Shown here: positions 13,559-21,565 of the stretch, in pieces
Layout: the number at the start of each line of letters is the position of its first letter
How positions within the stretch are numbered: position 1 is the first letter of the stretch
NCBI RefSeq assembly: GCF_023229025.1
Contig: NZ_JALOAA010000030.1
Span: forward strand, 1-26,040
DNA: 26,040 bases
Reading direction: 5' to 3'
DNA from: Sulfurimonas sp.
GTDB lineage: Bacteria > Campylobacterota > Campylobacteria > Campylobacterales > Sulfurimonadaceae
The notes under the pieces: generated by a model
Databases searched by the model: none
What the model saw: only the letters and a program-made list of their open reading frames with translations
What the model was told of the DNA's origin: nothing
Translations under genes and position numbers: made by a program

Positions 13559-14398
13559 ATGCCAAAAGACAGAACAAAAATTGCAAAATGTCTCTTTCCC
13601 GCAGCGGGATACGGAACAAGGTTTCTTCCGGCAACGAAAGCAATTCCAAAAGAGATGCTTCCTGTTCTTACAAAACCACTTTTGCAGTATGGTGTTGAGG
13701 AGGCTCTAAGTGCCGGAATTCAGACTATGGCAATCGTGACCGGTCGCGGTAAACGTGCAATCGAGGACCATTTCGATATATCTTATGAGCTTGAGCATCA
13801 AATAAAAGGAACTTCAAAAGAGCACTATCTTACAGAGATAAGAGATGTTATTACAAAGTGTACCTTCTCATATACAAGACAGGTTGAGATGAAAGGGCTC
13901 GGGCATGCTATTCTTAGTGGAGAGACGCTTATAGGCGATGAACCTTTTGCAGTCGTTTTAGCGGATGACTTATGCCATAATGGCGGTGACTCAGTTCTTA
14001 CTCAGATGGTAAAACTTTATGATAGATATAAGTGCTCGATTGTAGCAGTTGAAGAGATACCCATTGAAGATAGCAATAAGTATGGAGTTATAGCAGGTAA
14101 CGCAGAGGAAGATGGCGTTATAAGAGTTACGGATATGGTGGAAAAACCAGATCCAAAAGATGCGCCTTCAAATCTGGCAATTATCGGAAGATATATACTT
14201 ACACCTGATATCTTTGACATAATAAGAGAGACAAAACCCGGCAAAGGCGGAGAGATTCAGATAACTGATGCACTTTTAGCTCAAGCAAAAGAGGGTAAAG
14301 TAGTTGCGTATAAATTTAAGGGCAAAAGATTTGATTGTGGAAGTGTGGACGGTTTTGTAGAGGCTACAAACTATTTTTATAATAAAAGCGGGGTATGA
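13559..14398 (+). CDS. galU: GalU, UTP-glucose-1-phosphate uridylyltransferase
   Basis: GalU makes UDP-glucose from UTP and glucose-1-phosphate, a precursor for LPS, capsule and glycan sugars. The 279-residue length is usual for the bacterial family. Motifs seen are the nucleotide-binding LFPAAGYGTRFLPATKAIPKEMLP (12-35), PLLQYGVEEALSAGI, VTGRGKRAIEDHFD, GLGHAIL, FAVVLADDLC, MVEKPDP, IIGRYILTPDIF, GKGGEIQITDAL and FDCGSVDGF. The ATG has AGGATT about 6-10 nt upstream. It lies 60 nt after pglB and 1 nt before pgi, so it probably opens a galU-pgi operon. A TAAAAT (13520-13525) in the gap is a weak -10 candidate. Confidence 0.97.
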   Translation: MPKDRTKIAKCLFPAAGYGTRFLPATKAIPKEMLPVLTKPLLQYGVEEALSAGIQTMAIVTGRGKRAIEDHFDISYELEHQIKGTSKEHYLTEIRDVITKCTFSYTRQVEMKGLGHAILSGETLIGDEPFAVVLADDLCHNGGDSVLTQMVKLYDRYKCSIVAVEEIPIEDSNKYGVIAGNAEEDGVIRVTDMVEKPDPKDAPSNLAIIGRYILTPDIFDIIRETKPGKGGEIQITDALLAQAKEGKVVAYKFKGKRFDCGSVDGFVEATNYFYNKSGV

Positions 14399-14399
14399 C

Positions 14400-15608
14400 A
14401 TGAATTATAAGCATAACTTTAACCCGACTATCTCAGATGAAGATATTTTTAATCAAATTGTAAGAGAGAAGGATTGCATAGGGTACTACAATCTTGTATT
14501 TAGTGATACATCAGAGTATAAAGAGTATGCAAAAACTATCAAACAAAAAAACATAGTCATAATAGGTATAGGCGGAAGCACGCTCGGCACTTACGCTATA
14601 TATAAGTTTTTAAAACACTCAATAAAGTTGAGCAAAAAACTCTTTTTTTTAGAAACTACTGATCCAATAGATATAAAATCAAAGATAGAAAATATTGATT
14701 TAAACGACACTCTTTTTATAGTTATATCAAAATCGGGTACAACAATAGAGACTATCTCTATCTTTAAATATATAAACTCTCTAGTTAAGTGCGACAAAAA
14801 CAACACTCTTGTTATAACGGAGAGTGATTCTAAGCTAAATGAGTATGCAAGAGCAAATCAAATTAAGAGTTTTGATATACCTAAAAATGTGGGTGGGAGA
14901 TTTTCAGTATTTAGTGCTGTGGGTTTAGTTCCTCTAGCTATTGTAGGCATAGATATTGATGCCCTTTTATCCGGTGCCAAAGAGATACATGACTCATTTT
15001 TCAATAAAAACTCAGCATATGAGAGGGTACTAAAAAAAGCTAGATTTTTCGTAGAGTATAAAAACAATTTTAATATAAATGTTGTTTTTTCATACTCATC
15101 GAGGCTGGATGGTTTTAATGAGTGGTATATACAACTTTGGGGCGAGAGCCTTGGTAAAATTGATGTTAATTGCACCAGACAAGGGCTTACGCCGATAGGA
15201 ATTATCGGTCCTATCGATCAGCACTCTTTTTTACAGCTAATAGTAGAGGGAAGAAGAGATAAGACGGTAACCGTTATAAAAGTTCATGATTTCCATAATG
15301 ATTTAAAGATTCCGCATACAAGGCTTGAGGGACTTAAAGAGCTAGACTATCTTGACGGTATTGAATTTTCTGCTCTTATAAATAAGCAAGCAGACGCGAC
15401 TATAGAGTCTATTAACAACTTAACCGACATCCCATGTGATGTTATAACAATTGATAGCATAAGCGAAAGAAGCATTGCTTCTCTTATGTATGAGTATGAG
15501 CTTTTAACATCTGTTTGTGCCAAGTTTATGTATATTGACGCATATGACCAGCCCGGAGTTGAGGCGGGAAAAATTATCTTAAAGCAGAAGCTACAACTAA
15601 AGCAGTAA
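14400..15608 (+). CDS. pgi: Pgi, glucose-6-phosphate isomerase (short form)
   Basis: Pgi interconverts glucose-6-phosphate and fructose-6-phosphate. The 402-residue protein belongs to the compact form known in Campylobacterota and is shorter than the 549-residue E. coli enzyme. Two SIS-type sugar-phosphate sites are visible: IGIGGSTLGTYAIYKFL, then FIVISKSGTTIETISIF with the S-K-S-G-T-T phosphate loop. Later blocks are GGRFSVFSAVGLVPLAIVGID, QGLTPIGIIGPIDQHSFLQLIVEGRRDK (catalytic Glu region) and QPGVEAGKIILK with the C-terminal catalytic Lys. The ATG lies 1 nt after the galU stop. It supplies fructose-6-phosphate, also the substrate of GlmS at the left edge of the window. The gene converges on the next one with only 3 nt between the stops. 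Confidence 0.93.
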   Translation: MNYKHNFNPTISDEDIFNQIVREKDCIGYYNLVFSDTSEYKEYAKTIKQKNIVIIGIGGSTLGTYAIYKFLKHSIKLSKKLFFLETTDPIDIKSKIENIDLNDTLFIVISKSGTTIETISIFKYINSLVKCDKNNTLVITESDSKLNEYARANQIKSFDIPKNVGGRFSVFSAVGLVPLAIVGIDIDALLSGAKEIHDSFFNKNSAYERVLKKARFFVEYKNNFNINVVFSYSSRLDGFNEWYIQLWGESLGKIDVNCTRQGLTPIGIIGPIDQHSFLQLIVEGRRDKTVTVIKVHDFHNDLKIPHTRLEGLKELDYLDGIEFSALINKQADATIESINNLTDIPCDVITIDSISERSIASLMYEYELLTSVCAKFMYIDAYDQPGVEAGKIILKQKLQLKQ

Positions 15609-15611
15609 CAT

Positions 15612-16790
15612 CTACTCTATAACATGCCCTACAAACTTGCTCATGTTATCTAGTATTTCGCCGCCTTTTCTAAAGCTAAGTCCACAAGCCTCATAGGCAA
15701 AAAATACTCCCGCTTGGTATTTAGCTTCCTCCTCGTCCATATTTAACTCCACATACTCTTGATAGACTTTTTTATAGTTATCATAAGGACCATCTTGTTT
15801 GTTTAATATAGCTCCGTTAGAGTCAATAATCTTAATATTGGCTCCCTCTCTACCAAAAACAGGTTTCTCCACATGTTTAACCCCCTCTAGAGGCTCAAAT
15901 GAGCTCTTTAGAAGATAAGGTGAATCAGGAAAGAGGTCATAGAGAATCTTTAGCATACCTTTTGATTGAAAAAGCAGAGTATATGCAGGGTTTAAAATTA
16001 TTGCAGATTGATTTTGTATGATATTACTTAGAGTTGTTGCAAGTTCAGGCTCATCTATAGCTATATCTTCCCACGGATAGAGCTTAAACCAGTACTCATA
16101 TCTATTATCGTCTCTATCATATATGCCTTCGTCATCAAATTTCACATTTTGAAGATACTCAAAACCTGTATTAAAACCGGCATCCGTAGCAATTTGCTGA
16201 AGCAGTTTCGTTGTCGCCTCCTCCTCGTCATTACCATGGATGCTAGAGAATAGTATTTTCCAGCCGTCATATAGCTTATCAAAACCATCCGTATCATCAA
16301 AAAGGGCTATTAGACGTTTAAAGTTCTCTTTTATAGCATCGTAAATATTATTAAATTGGCGTTCATCATTTAAGCCATTTTCTTTTAAAAGTGCCCACTG
16401 CAGAAGTGCACTCTCAAAGAGTGATGTAGGAGTGTCGGCATTAAACTCAAGAAGCTTTATGGGTCTGTTATCCAAACCACCGGCTAGATCAAATCTACCG
16501 TAAATATGCCAATGGACATCATTCTCCCAACTTTTTTTGATTGTTTCTATAAGGTTAAAGGGTATTCCAAGCTCAAAAAAGAGATTGTTTTGTATAACAT
16601 ACTCGGCAGCTTCGGCGTACATGTCATAAAGTTCGTTTACTGCTTTATAGTAAGCCTCAGCTTCTTTTTGTGTAATATTTACCAAGCCGTCACTTATGTA
16701 TCTGCTGCTGTCGCTATCTGTATGCCAAGTAAAACCAAGCTCTTCTAGTTGCTGGGTTTTAAGAGGTTTGATTTTGCTTAATTTAATCAA
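15612..16790 (-). CDS. Glutathionylspermidine synthase-like ATP-grasp protein (YgiC/YjfC, Cj0372 type)
   Basis: The 392-residue protein corresponds to the synthetase half of E. coli glutathionylspermidine synthetase; the N-terminal amidase domain is absent. Blocks seen are ELGFTWHTDSDSSRYISDG near the N-terminus, KLLEFNADTPTSLFESALLQW (a conserved N-A-D-T-P/E-T-P loop), YEYWFKLYPWE, ILNPAYTLLFQSKGML, and EKPVFGREGANIKI (ATP-grasp Lys/Gly loop). Family members form an amide between a glycine carboxylate and an amine in the founding enzyme; YgiC/YjfC-type members have no settled substrate. The start is TTG at 16790, with GGTGG about 8 nt upstream, 2 nt after the lipoprotein gene stop. The pairing with a Ser-rich lipoprotein repeats the ygiB-ygiC and yjfM-yjfC arrangement of E. 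coli and Cj0371-Cj0372 of C. jejuni. Confidence 0.88.
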   Translation of the reverse strand: MIKLSKIKPLKTQQLEELGFTWHTDSDSSRYISDGLVNITQKEAEAYYKAVNELYDMYAEAAEYVIQNNLFFELGIPFNLIETIKKSWENDVHWHIYGRFDLAGGLDNRPIKLLEFNADTPTSLFESALLQWALLKENGLNDERQFNNIYDAIKENFKRLIALFDDTDGFDKLYDGWKILFSSIHGNDEEEATTKLLQQIATDAGFNTGFEYLQNVKFDDEGIYDRDDNRYEYWFKLYPWEDIAIDEPELATTLSNIIQNQSAIILNPAYTLLFQSKGMLKILYDLFPDSPYLLKSSFEPLEGVKHVEKPVFGREGANIKIIDSNGAILNKQDGPYDNYKKVYQEYVELNMDEEEAKYQAGVFFAYEACGLSFRKGGEILDNMSKFVGHVIE

Positions 16791-16792
16791 TA

Positions 16793-17356
16793 TTAGCCAC
16801 CGTATGAAGAAGTTCTAGAGGTTGAAGAGGTGGACTTTCCAAAAAAACTTTTTTTGCCCGAAGCGCTTGAAGCTCTAGCGGCTGCGGAGCGACTGTAAGC
16901 ACTTTTATTTACAGAGGATGACTTTGAAGCAAAATTTTTGTTGTTCATCAGAGCATTGCCTATCATATTTCCAAGTAGTGATCCTGCTGCAACTGCAAGA
17001 ATAGTTCCTGCTAGTCCCATTCCCGCACTTCCATCACTGCTAGAGATAGTCTCAGAAGTACCGTCTTGAGTTTTGAGATACTCCTGCTGAGCTAAAAGTC
17101 TCATCTCCTCCTCATTCATGAAGCGCTCAATTGTATTGCCGTTCTCATCTTTTTCTCGGATTATTGCTCTATTAGGACCTTCCGTTGGCATCTCTTCTAC
17201 TACAATATATTTTCCGTTTGCCTGCTGCTCTATGACTAGATATCTGTTTTGAGGCTCCTGCTGCTCTTGCGATGAGCATCCGCTAAGAACGCTCATCATA
17301 ACTAATCCTGCACTTCCAAGTGCAACTCCACCCGCTAAAGAAGAAATATGTCTCAC
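16793..17356 (-). CDS. UPF0323-family lipoprotein with a basic Ser-rich tail ending in Gly-Gly
   Basis: The function is unknown. The 187-residue protein starts with a lipoprotein signal (MRHISSLAGGVALGSAG, lipobox LSGC, lipidated Cys27). A conserved polar domain (about 30-100) follows, with QNRYLVIEQQANGKYIVVEEMPTEGP. A Gly/Ala-rich hydrophobic stretch (111-136, GMGLAGTILAVAAGSLLGN) could span the membrane. The tail (137-187) is Ser/Lys/Arg-rich and ends SRTSSYGG. If the hydrophobic stretch crosses the inner membrane, the basic tail would face the cytoplasm. The start is GTG at 17356, sharing one base with the stop of the upstream gene, with AAGGA upstream. It matches the Cj0371/HP0232 family in layout. 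The tail resembles that of E. coli YgiB. Confidence 0.85.
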   Translation of the reverse strand: MRHISSLAGGVALGSAGLVMMSVLSGCSSQEQQEPQNRYLVIEQQANGKYIVVEEMPTEGPNRAIIREKDENGNTIERFMNEEEMRLLAQQEYLKTQDGTSETISSSDGSAGMGLAGTILAVAAGSLLGNMIGNALMNNKNFASKSSSVNKSAYSRSAAARASSASGKKSFFGKSTSSTSRTSSYGG

Positions 17357-17796
17357 TACTTTAAATCCTTTTTACTTATTTTAATCTTTTTGTTGAGTCT
17401 GTAATCAAAGAGGGTAATCTCTCTTCTGCCATCATAAAGAACATCGCCTATATAGACTCTGTTTTTTGTCTCTATAGTACTGTTTTTTTTCATAAATAGA
17501 GCCTCTCCCAGAGCATGCCCTACGCTAGAAAAAAGAGTTAACAGGGTCATGAAAAAGAGTACAGCAACTACTATAAGAGCTATTTTGTAGTTTTTAACAT
17601 ATACAGCGAGATAACCTAAAATTATCGTAGATGAGAAAAAAAGATACCCATTTTGATTATCTGCAAATAAGATATTGTAGTAAAGATCAATATTATAAAA
17701 GTTTATATAGTTTAAAAAGATGCCCAAAAAGAGAAAAAAATCTAAAATAAAAGTGATAAATAGACCACTAACAAATGCTTGTATAAACTTATTCAT
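17356..17796 (-). CDS. Small inner-membrane protein of unknown function
   Basis: I do not recognise this 146-residue protein. It has about three hydrophobic segments: residues 7-30 (FVSGLFITFILDFFLFLGIFL), 50-66 (GYLFFSSTIILGYLAVY) and 70-92 (IALIVVAVLFFMTLLTLFSS). A soluble basic C-terminus of about 45 residues follows, with VYIGDVLYDGRREITLFDYRL and a lysine-rich end. It overlaps the Sua5-family gene by 4 nt (ATGA) and shares one base with the lipoprotein gene, so all three are translationally coupled. The position beside the lipoprotein and ATP-grasp genes suggests a shared envelope role, by analogy with the small membrane protein YjfL beside yjfM-yjfC in E. coli; no sequence similarity to YjfL is claimed. 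Confidence 0.75.
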   Translation of the reverse strand: MNKFIQAFVSGLFITFILDFFLFLGIFLNYINFYNIDLYYNILFADNQNGYLFFSSTIILGYLAVYVKNYKIALIVVAVLFFMTLLTLFSSVGHALGEALFMKKNSTIETKNRVYIGDVLYDGRREITLFDYRLNKKIKISKKDLK

Positions 17797-18224
17797 CTTA
17801 GTTTTCTCCTCTTTTTGCGGTTAATCTTTATAAGTGACGATGAATCTCTCTCAACTAGTGAGTTAATGTCTTGGATTATTATATCAGCTTTTGATTCACA
17901 AAAAACCCTTTCAAATCTCTCGCCGCTTCTATTTGCAGATGTTGAGTAAAACCATGGAGTATTTCTAAATATTTGAGAATCAAGAGTAGAAGCAGCAACC
18001 CTAAAAGAGAAGTCGCCCATGATAAATGTTGTCTTTTTTGAGCGACGAACCATATTTTTTCTATTTTTTGCAACTCTGTTGCCATCTTCAATAAAACTTT
18101 TAAAGTCTCTGTAAACTTTTATAAAAGGTTTTGCTTGAGGACGGGACTTTATCTCGTAAAGCTTTGCTTTGTCTTGAGATAAAAAACCGACGGTAGTGTC
18201 GGTTTGGGTAAGTATAACAGGCAT
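17793..18224 (-). CDS. Sua5/YciO/YrdC-family protein, short form
   Basis: The family includes TsaC/Sua5, which makes threonylcarbamoyl-AMP for the t6A modification of tRNA, and related proteins without that role. I take the ATG at 18224, 2 nt after the carB stop, giving 143 residues starting MPVILTQTDTTVGFLSQD; an upstream start at 18266 would overlap carB by 40 nt. The N-terminal Q-T-D-T-T-x-G block corresponds to the P-T-D-T-x-Y-G substrate loop, followed by IKSRPQAKPFIKV (the K-x-R-P-x-x-K-P phosphate site) and FYSTSANRSGE (the S-T-S-A-N-x-S-G motif). It is shorter than the 180-200 residues of TsaC, so true t6A activity is uncertain. It ends in a basic RKKRRKLR tail and overlaps the next gene by 4 nt. 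Confidence 0.82.
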   Translation of the reverse strand: MPVILTQTDTTVGFLSQDKAKLYEIKSRPQAKPFIKVYRDFKSFIEDGNRVAKNRKNMVRRSKKTTFIMGDFSFRVAASTLDSQIFRNTPWFYSTSANRSGERFERVFCESKADIIIQDINSLVERDSSSLIKINRKKRRKLR

Positions 18225-18226
18225 CT

Positions 18227-21200
18227 CTATGCTAGAAAATCTTGCAGTGCTTTTGAGGAAGACCATGAATCATCCTTCATCTCATCAAGAGCTAAGATAA
18301 GTGCTCTTGCAGCACTAAGAGTTGTAAAATAGGGGATATTTCTTTTTAATACCTCTTGACGAATAACAACGGCGTCTTTTTTACTTGTGTTATTATCAGA
18401 GGTGTTTATTGCCATATGAATAGCATCATTTTTCATACTATCTTCTATATTTGGACGACCCTCAGAGATTTTTAAAACTACCTCGCAAGGGATACCGGCT
18501 GCTTCTATAACAGCTTGCGTACCCTTTGTTGCAACAAGGTTAAAACCATGCTTATGAAGACCGCTTGCAATCTCAGCAGCATACTTTTTGTCACTATCTA
18601 CAAAAGATAAAAAGCATGTTCCCTCTCTTACTATTTTATTGCCAGCAGCAATTTGAGCCTTTGCAAAGCTTATACCGAAGTTTGAGCTTATCCCCATAAC
18701 TTCACCGGTTGATTTCATCTCAGGTCCTAAAACTAAATCCGCACCGTAGAGCTTATGAAAAGGAAAAACCGCTTCTTTAACGGAAATGTGTCCTTTTAAT
18801 CGTGGTTTTAAGAGAGAGTTCTCTTCCATGACAATATTGTACTTGTCATAATACTTCAAGGCACTTCTAAGTGTCTCTCCCATCATAACGCGAGTAGCAA
18901 CTTTGGCAAGAGGCATTCCGGTAGCTTTACTGACAAAAGGGACTGTTCTACTAGCTCTTGGATTTACCTCTATTAGGTAGATCTCATCCTGATAGATTGC
19001 ATACTGTACATTCATAAGTCCGCAAACACCAAGACCGAGTGCTATTGTTTTTGTCTGCTGTTCAACTTTCTCAATCATCTCATTAGACAGGTTAACAGGA
19101 GGAAGTGAACATGCACTGTCACCTGAGTGGATACCAGCCTCTTCAATATGCTGCATAACGGAGCCAATATATACATCCTCGCCGTCACAGATAGCATCAA
19201 CGTCTAGCTCAATAGCCTGATCTAAAAACTTATCAATTAAAACGGGAGCATTGTTTGAAACAGATACTGCTAAATCCATATACTGTTTTAACTCATCTTC
19301 ACTGTAAACTATGCGCATTCCGCGTCCACCAAGAACAAATGAGGGGCGTACAAGCACAGGGTATCCAAGTCTTTGTGCAATCACATAAGACTCCTCTTTT
19401 GTACGTGCTAGTCCATTAGAAGGCTGTTTTAGAGCATGTTGGTTTACAAAATTTGAAAACTGCTCTCTATCCTCTGCCAAATCTATTACGCGTGAAGGAG
19501 TACCGGCAATTTTTGCTCCGATTTTATTGAGTGCATCTGCGAGTTTGAGTGGAGTCTGTCCACCAAAGTGAACAATTATTCCATCTGGTTGCTCATTCTC
19601 TATAACTTCTCTTACATGCTCAAAATCGATTGGCTCAAAGTATAAAACATCAGAAGTGTCATAATCTGTTGAGACCGTCTCTGGGTTACAGTTATACATG
19701 ATAGTCTCAATCCCCATCTCTTTAAGCGCAAATGCTGCATGAACACAGCAGTAGTCAAACTCTATACCTTGACCGATTCTATTTGGTCCGCCGCCTAAAA
19801 TAAGCACTTTTTTCTTCTCGCTTACTCTGTTTTTTATATCGGGAAGTCTTGTTATATTTGTTGTTGAGTAGAGGTATGGGGTTAGCGCTTCAAACTCTGC
19901 CGCACATGTGTCAACTTCATTGTACTCTAAATTTACGCCTAGAGATTTTTTAGCTTTGTAAACATCATCTTCACTTACAGCTATATTTGAGTTTTTAGTT
20001 ATAAGTTGTGCAATTCTAATATCTGAAAAACCGTCAACTTTTACGCTTCTCATAAACTCTTCATCAGATAAAATCTTATCTGTTATTTTACTCTCTGTTT
20101 CTATAAGTTCTTTTAGCTGGTATAAAAACCAAGGATCTATTTGACATATCTCAAACATCTCTTCTATGCTCATACCTCGGCGAAAACCTTCAGCAACATA
20201 AAGAGCCCTATCTGCATTTGGACGGCGTATTTCATGTTTAATAAAATCAATATCCGCATCAATTGGGTCAAATCCGCATAAGCCGGTCTCAAGAGAGCAT
20301 AGTGCTTTTTGGATAGACTCCTTAAATGTACGACCTATTGCCATTACCTCACCGACACTCTTCATGCTTGTACTTAGTGTATTTTCTGCTTCTGGAAATT
20401 TTTCAAATGTAAAACGAGGGATTTTTGTAACAACATAGTCAATTACAGGTTCAAATGATGCAGGAGTTCCTGTAATATCGTTTGTGATTTCATCTAGAGT
20501 AAAACCAACAGCAAGTAGGGTTGCAACTTTTGCAATCGGGTAGCCTGTAGCTTTTGATGCAAGTGCACTAGATCTTGAAACACGAGGATTCATCTCAATT
20601 ACAATCATTCTGCCAGTTTTTGGACAAATAGAAAATTGAACGTTACTTCCGCCAGTATCAACGCCTATCTCTCTTAATATATCAAAAGAAGCATCACGCA
20701 TTCTCTGGTACTCTTTATCTGTTAAAGTGAGTGCAGGTGCAACAGTTATACTATCGCCGGTATGAACGCCCATTGGGTCAAAATTTTCAATAGAACACAC
20801 GATGATACAGTTATCGGTTTTATCACGGATAACCTCCATCTCATACTCTTTCCAGCCAAGCATAGACTCCATAATCTCAATTTCGCCTACCGGAGATGCA
20901 GATATACCCTCTTGAGCTAACTTTTTGAACTCTTCCATATTGTAAGCTACACCGCTTCCGCCACCGGCTAGTGTAAAAGAGGCTCTACTAATAACCGGAA
21001 AACCTATCTCAAGAGCAACTTCTAGCGCTTCATCAACACTATAAGCATTACGACTTTTTGGTAAATCCATACCTATTTTAGTCATAGCCTTATTAAAAGC
21101 CGAGCGGTCTTCACCTTTATGAATAGCTTCGGGAGATGCGCCTAGAAACTCAACACCTTCAAGCATCCCTTTTTCATACATTTTTGTAGCGACATTAAGT

Positions 21201-21484
21201 GCGGTTTGTCCGCCCATGGTAGGTAAAATTGCATCTACTTTTTCATCTTTAATGATTTTAGCAATGACCTCTTCTTTTATAGGTTCTATATATGTCCTAT
21301 CAGCAAATTCCGGGTCTGTCATGATAGTTGCGGGATTAGAGTTTATAAGAATTACGCGGTAACCAAGCTCTTTTAATGTTTTAACAGCTTGAGTTCCTGA
21401 ATAATCAAATTCACAAGCTTGACCGATGATTATGGGACCTGAGCCAACAAGTAAAATAGTATTAATATCAGTGCGTTTTGGCAT
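18227..21484 (-). CDS. carB: CarB, carbamoyl-phosphate synthase large subunit
   Basis: CarB makes carbamoyl phosphate from bicarbonate, ammonia (delivered by CarA) and two ATP, for pyrimidine and arginine synthesis. The 1085 residues match the usual length of about 1070. The two homologous halves are clear. The first has LLVGSGPIIIGQACEFDYSG (11-30), an ATP-grasp with RASFTLAGGGSG, and IEMNPRVSRSSALASKATGYPIAKVA. The second opens with LILGGGPNRIGQGIEFDYC (about 564), then an ATP-grasp with RPSFVLGGRGM and IEVNPRASRTVPFVSKATG. The C-terminal MGS-like allosteric domain follows (about 940-1080) with LHKHGFNLVATKGTQ. The ATG at 21484 has AAAGG upstream. carA is not in the window. The gene follows mreC with an 81-nt gap and its own candidate promoter. 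Confidence 0.98.
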   Translation of the reverse strand: MPKRTDINTILLVGSGPIIIGQACEFDYSGTQAVKTLKELGYRVILINSNPATIMTDPEFADRTYIEPIKEEVIAKIIKDEKVDAILPTMGGQTALNVATKMYEKGMLEGVEFLGASPEAIHKGEDRSAFNKAMTKIGMDLPKSRNAYSVDEALEVALEIGFPVISRASFTLAGGGSGVAYNMEEFKKLAQEGISASPVGEIEIMESMLGWKEYEMEVIRDKTDNCIIVCSIENFDPMGVHTGDSITVAPALTLTDKEYQRMRDASFDILREIGVDTGGSNVQFSICPKTGRMIVIEMNPRVSRSSALASKATGYPIAKVATLLAVGFTLDEITNDITGTPASFEPVIDYVVTKIPRFTFEKFPEAENTLSTSMKSVGEVMAIGRTFKESIQKALCSLETGLCGFDPIDADIDFIKHEIRRPNADRALYVAEGFRRGMSIEEMFEICQIDPWFLYQLKELIETESKITDKILSDEEFMRSVKVDGFSDIRIAQLITKNSNIAVSEDDVYKAKKSLGVNLEYNEVDTCAAEFEALTPYLYSTTNITRLPDIKNRVSEKKKVLILGGGPNRIGQGIEFDYCCVHAAFALKEMGIETIMYNCNPETVSTDYDTSDVLYFEPIDFEHVREVIENEQPDGIIVHFGGQTPLKLADALNKIGAKIAGTPSRVIDLAEDREQFSNFVNQHALKQPSNGLARTKEESYVIAQRLGYPVLVRPSFVLGGRGMRIVYSEDELKQYMDLAVSVSNNAPVLIDKFLDQAIELDVDAICDGEDVYIGSVMQHIEEAGIHSGDSACSLPPVNLSNEMIEKVEQQTKTIALGLGVCGLMNVQYAIYQDEIYLIEVNPRASRTVPFVSKATGMPLAKVATRVMMGETLRSALKYYDKYNIVMEENSLLKPRLKGHISVKEAVFPFHKLYGADLVLGPEMKSTGEVMGISSNFGISFAKAQIAAGNKIVREGTCFLSFVDSDKKYAAEIASGLHKHGFNLVATKGTQAVIEAAGIPCEVVLKISEGRPNIEDSMKNDAIHMAINTSDNNTSKKDAVVIRQEVLKRNIPYFTTLSAARALILALDEMKDDSWSSSKALQDFLA

Positions 21485-21522
21485 TTTTTACCTTTAATAT
21501 TTGTACATAAAAAAATTTGTAT

Positions 21523-21528
21523 ATTGTA
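21523..21528 (-). promoter_or_regulatory. Candidate -10 box for carB
   Basis: The minus strand reads TTTTTGCCTACAATATAC, giving TACAAT 38 nt before the carB ATG with a T-run upstream. It lies in the 81-nt gap after mreC, the largest gap in this minus-strand run apart from the ends. Confidence 0.35.
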
Positions 21529-21565
21529 GGCAAAAAGCACTTAAGATTTGATGAGGCAAGAAGCT

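Noticed and set aside
18225..18266. Upstream start for the Sua5-family gene inside carB
   Set aside because: It would add 14 residues unrelated to the family. The ATG at 18224 begins right at the conserved first strand and avoids a 40-nt overlap.
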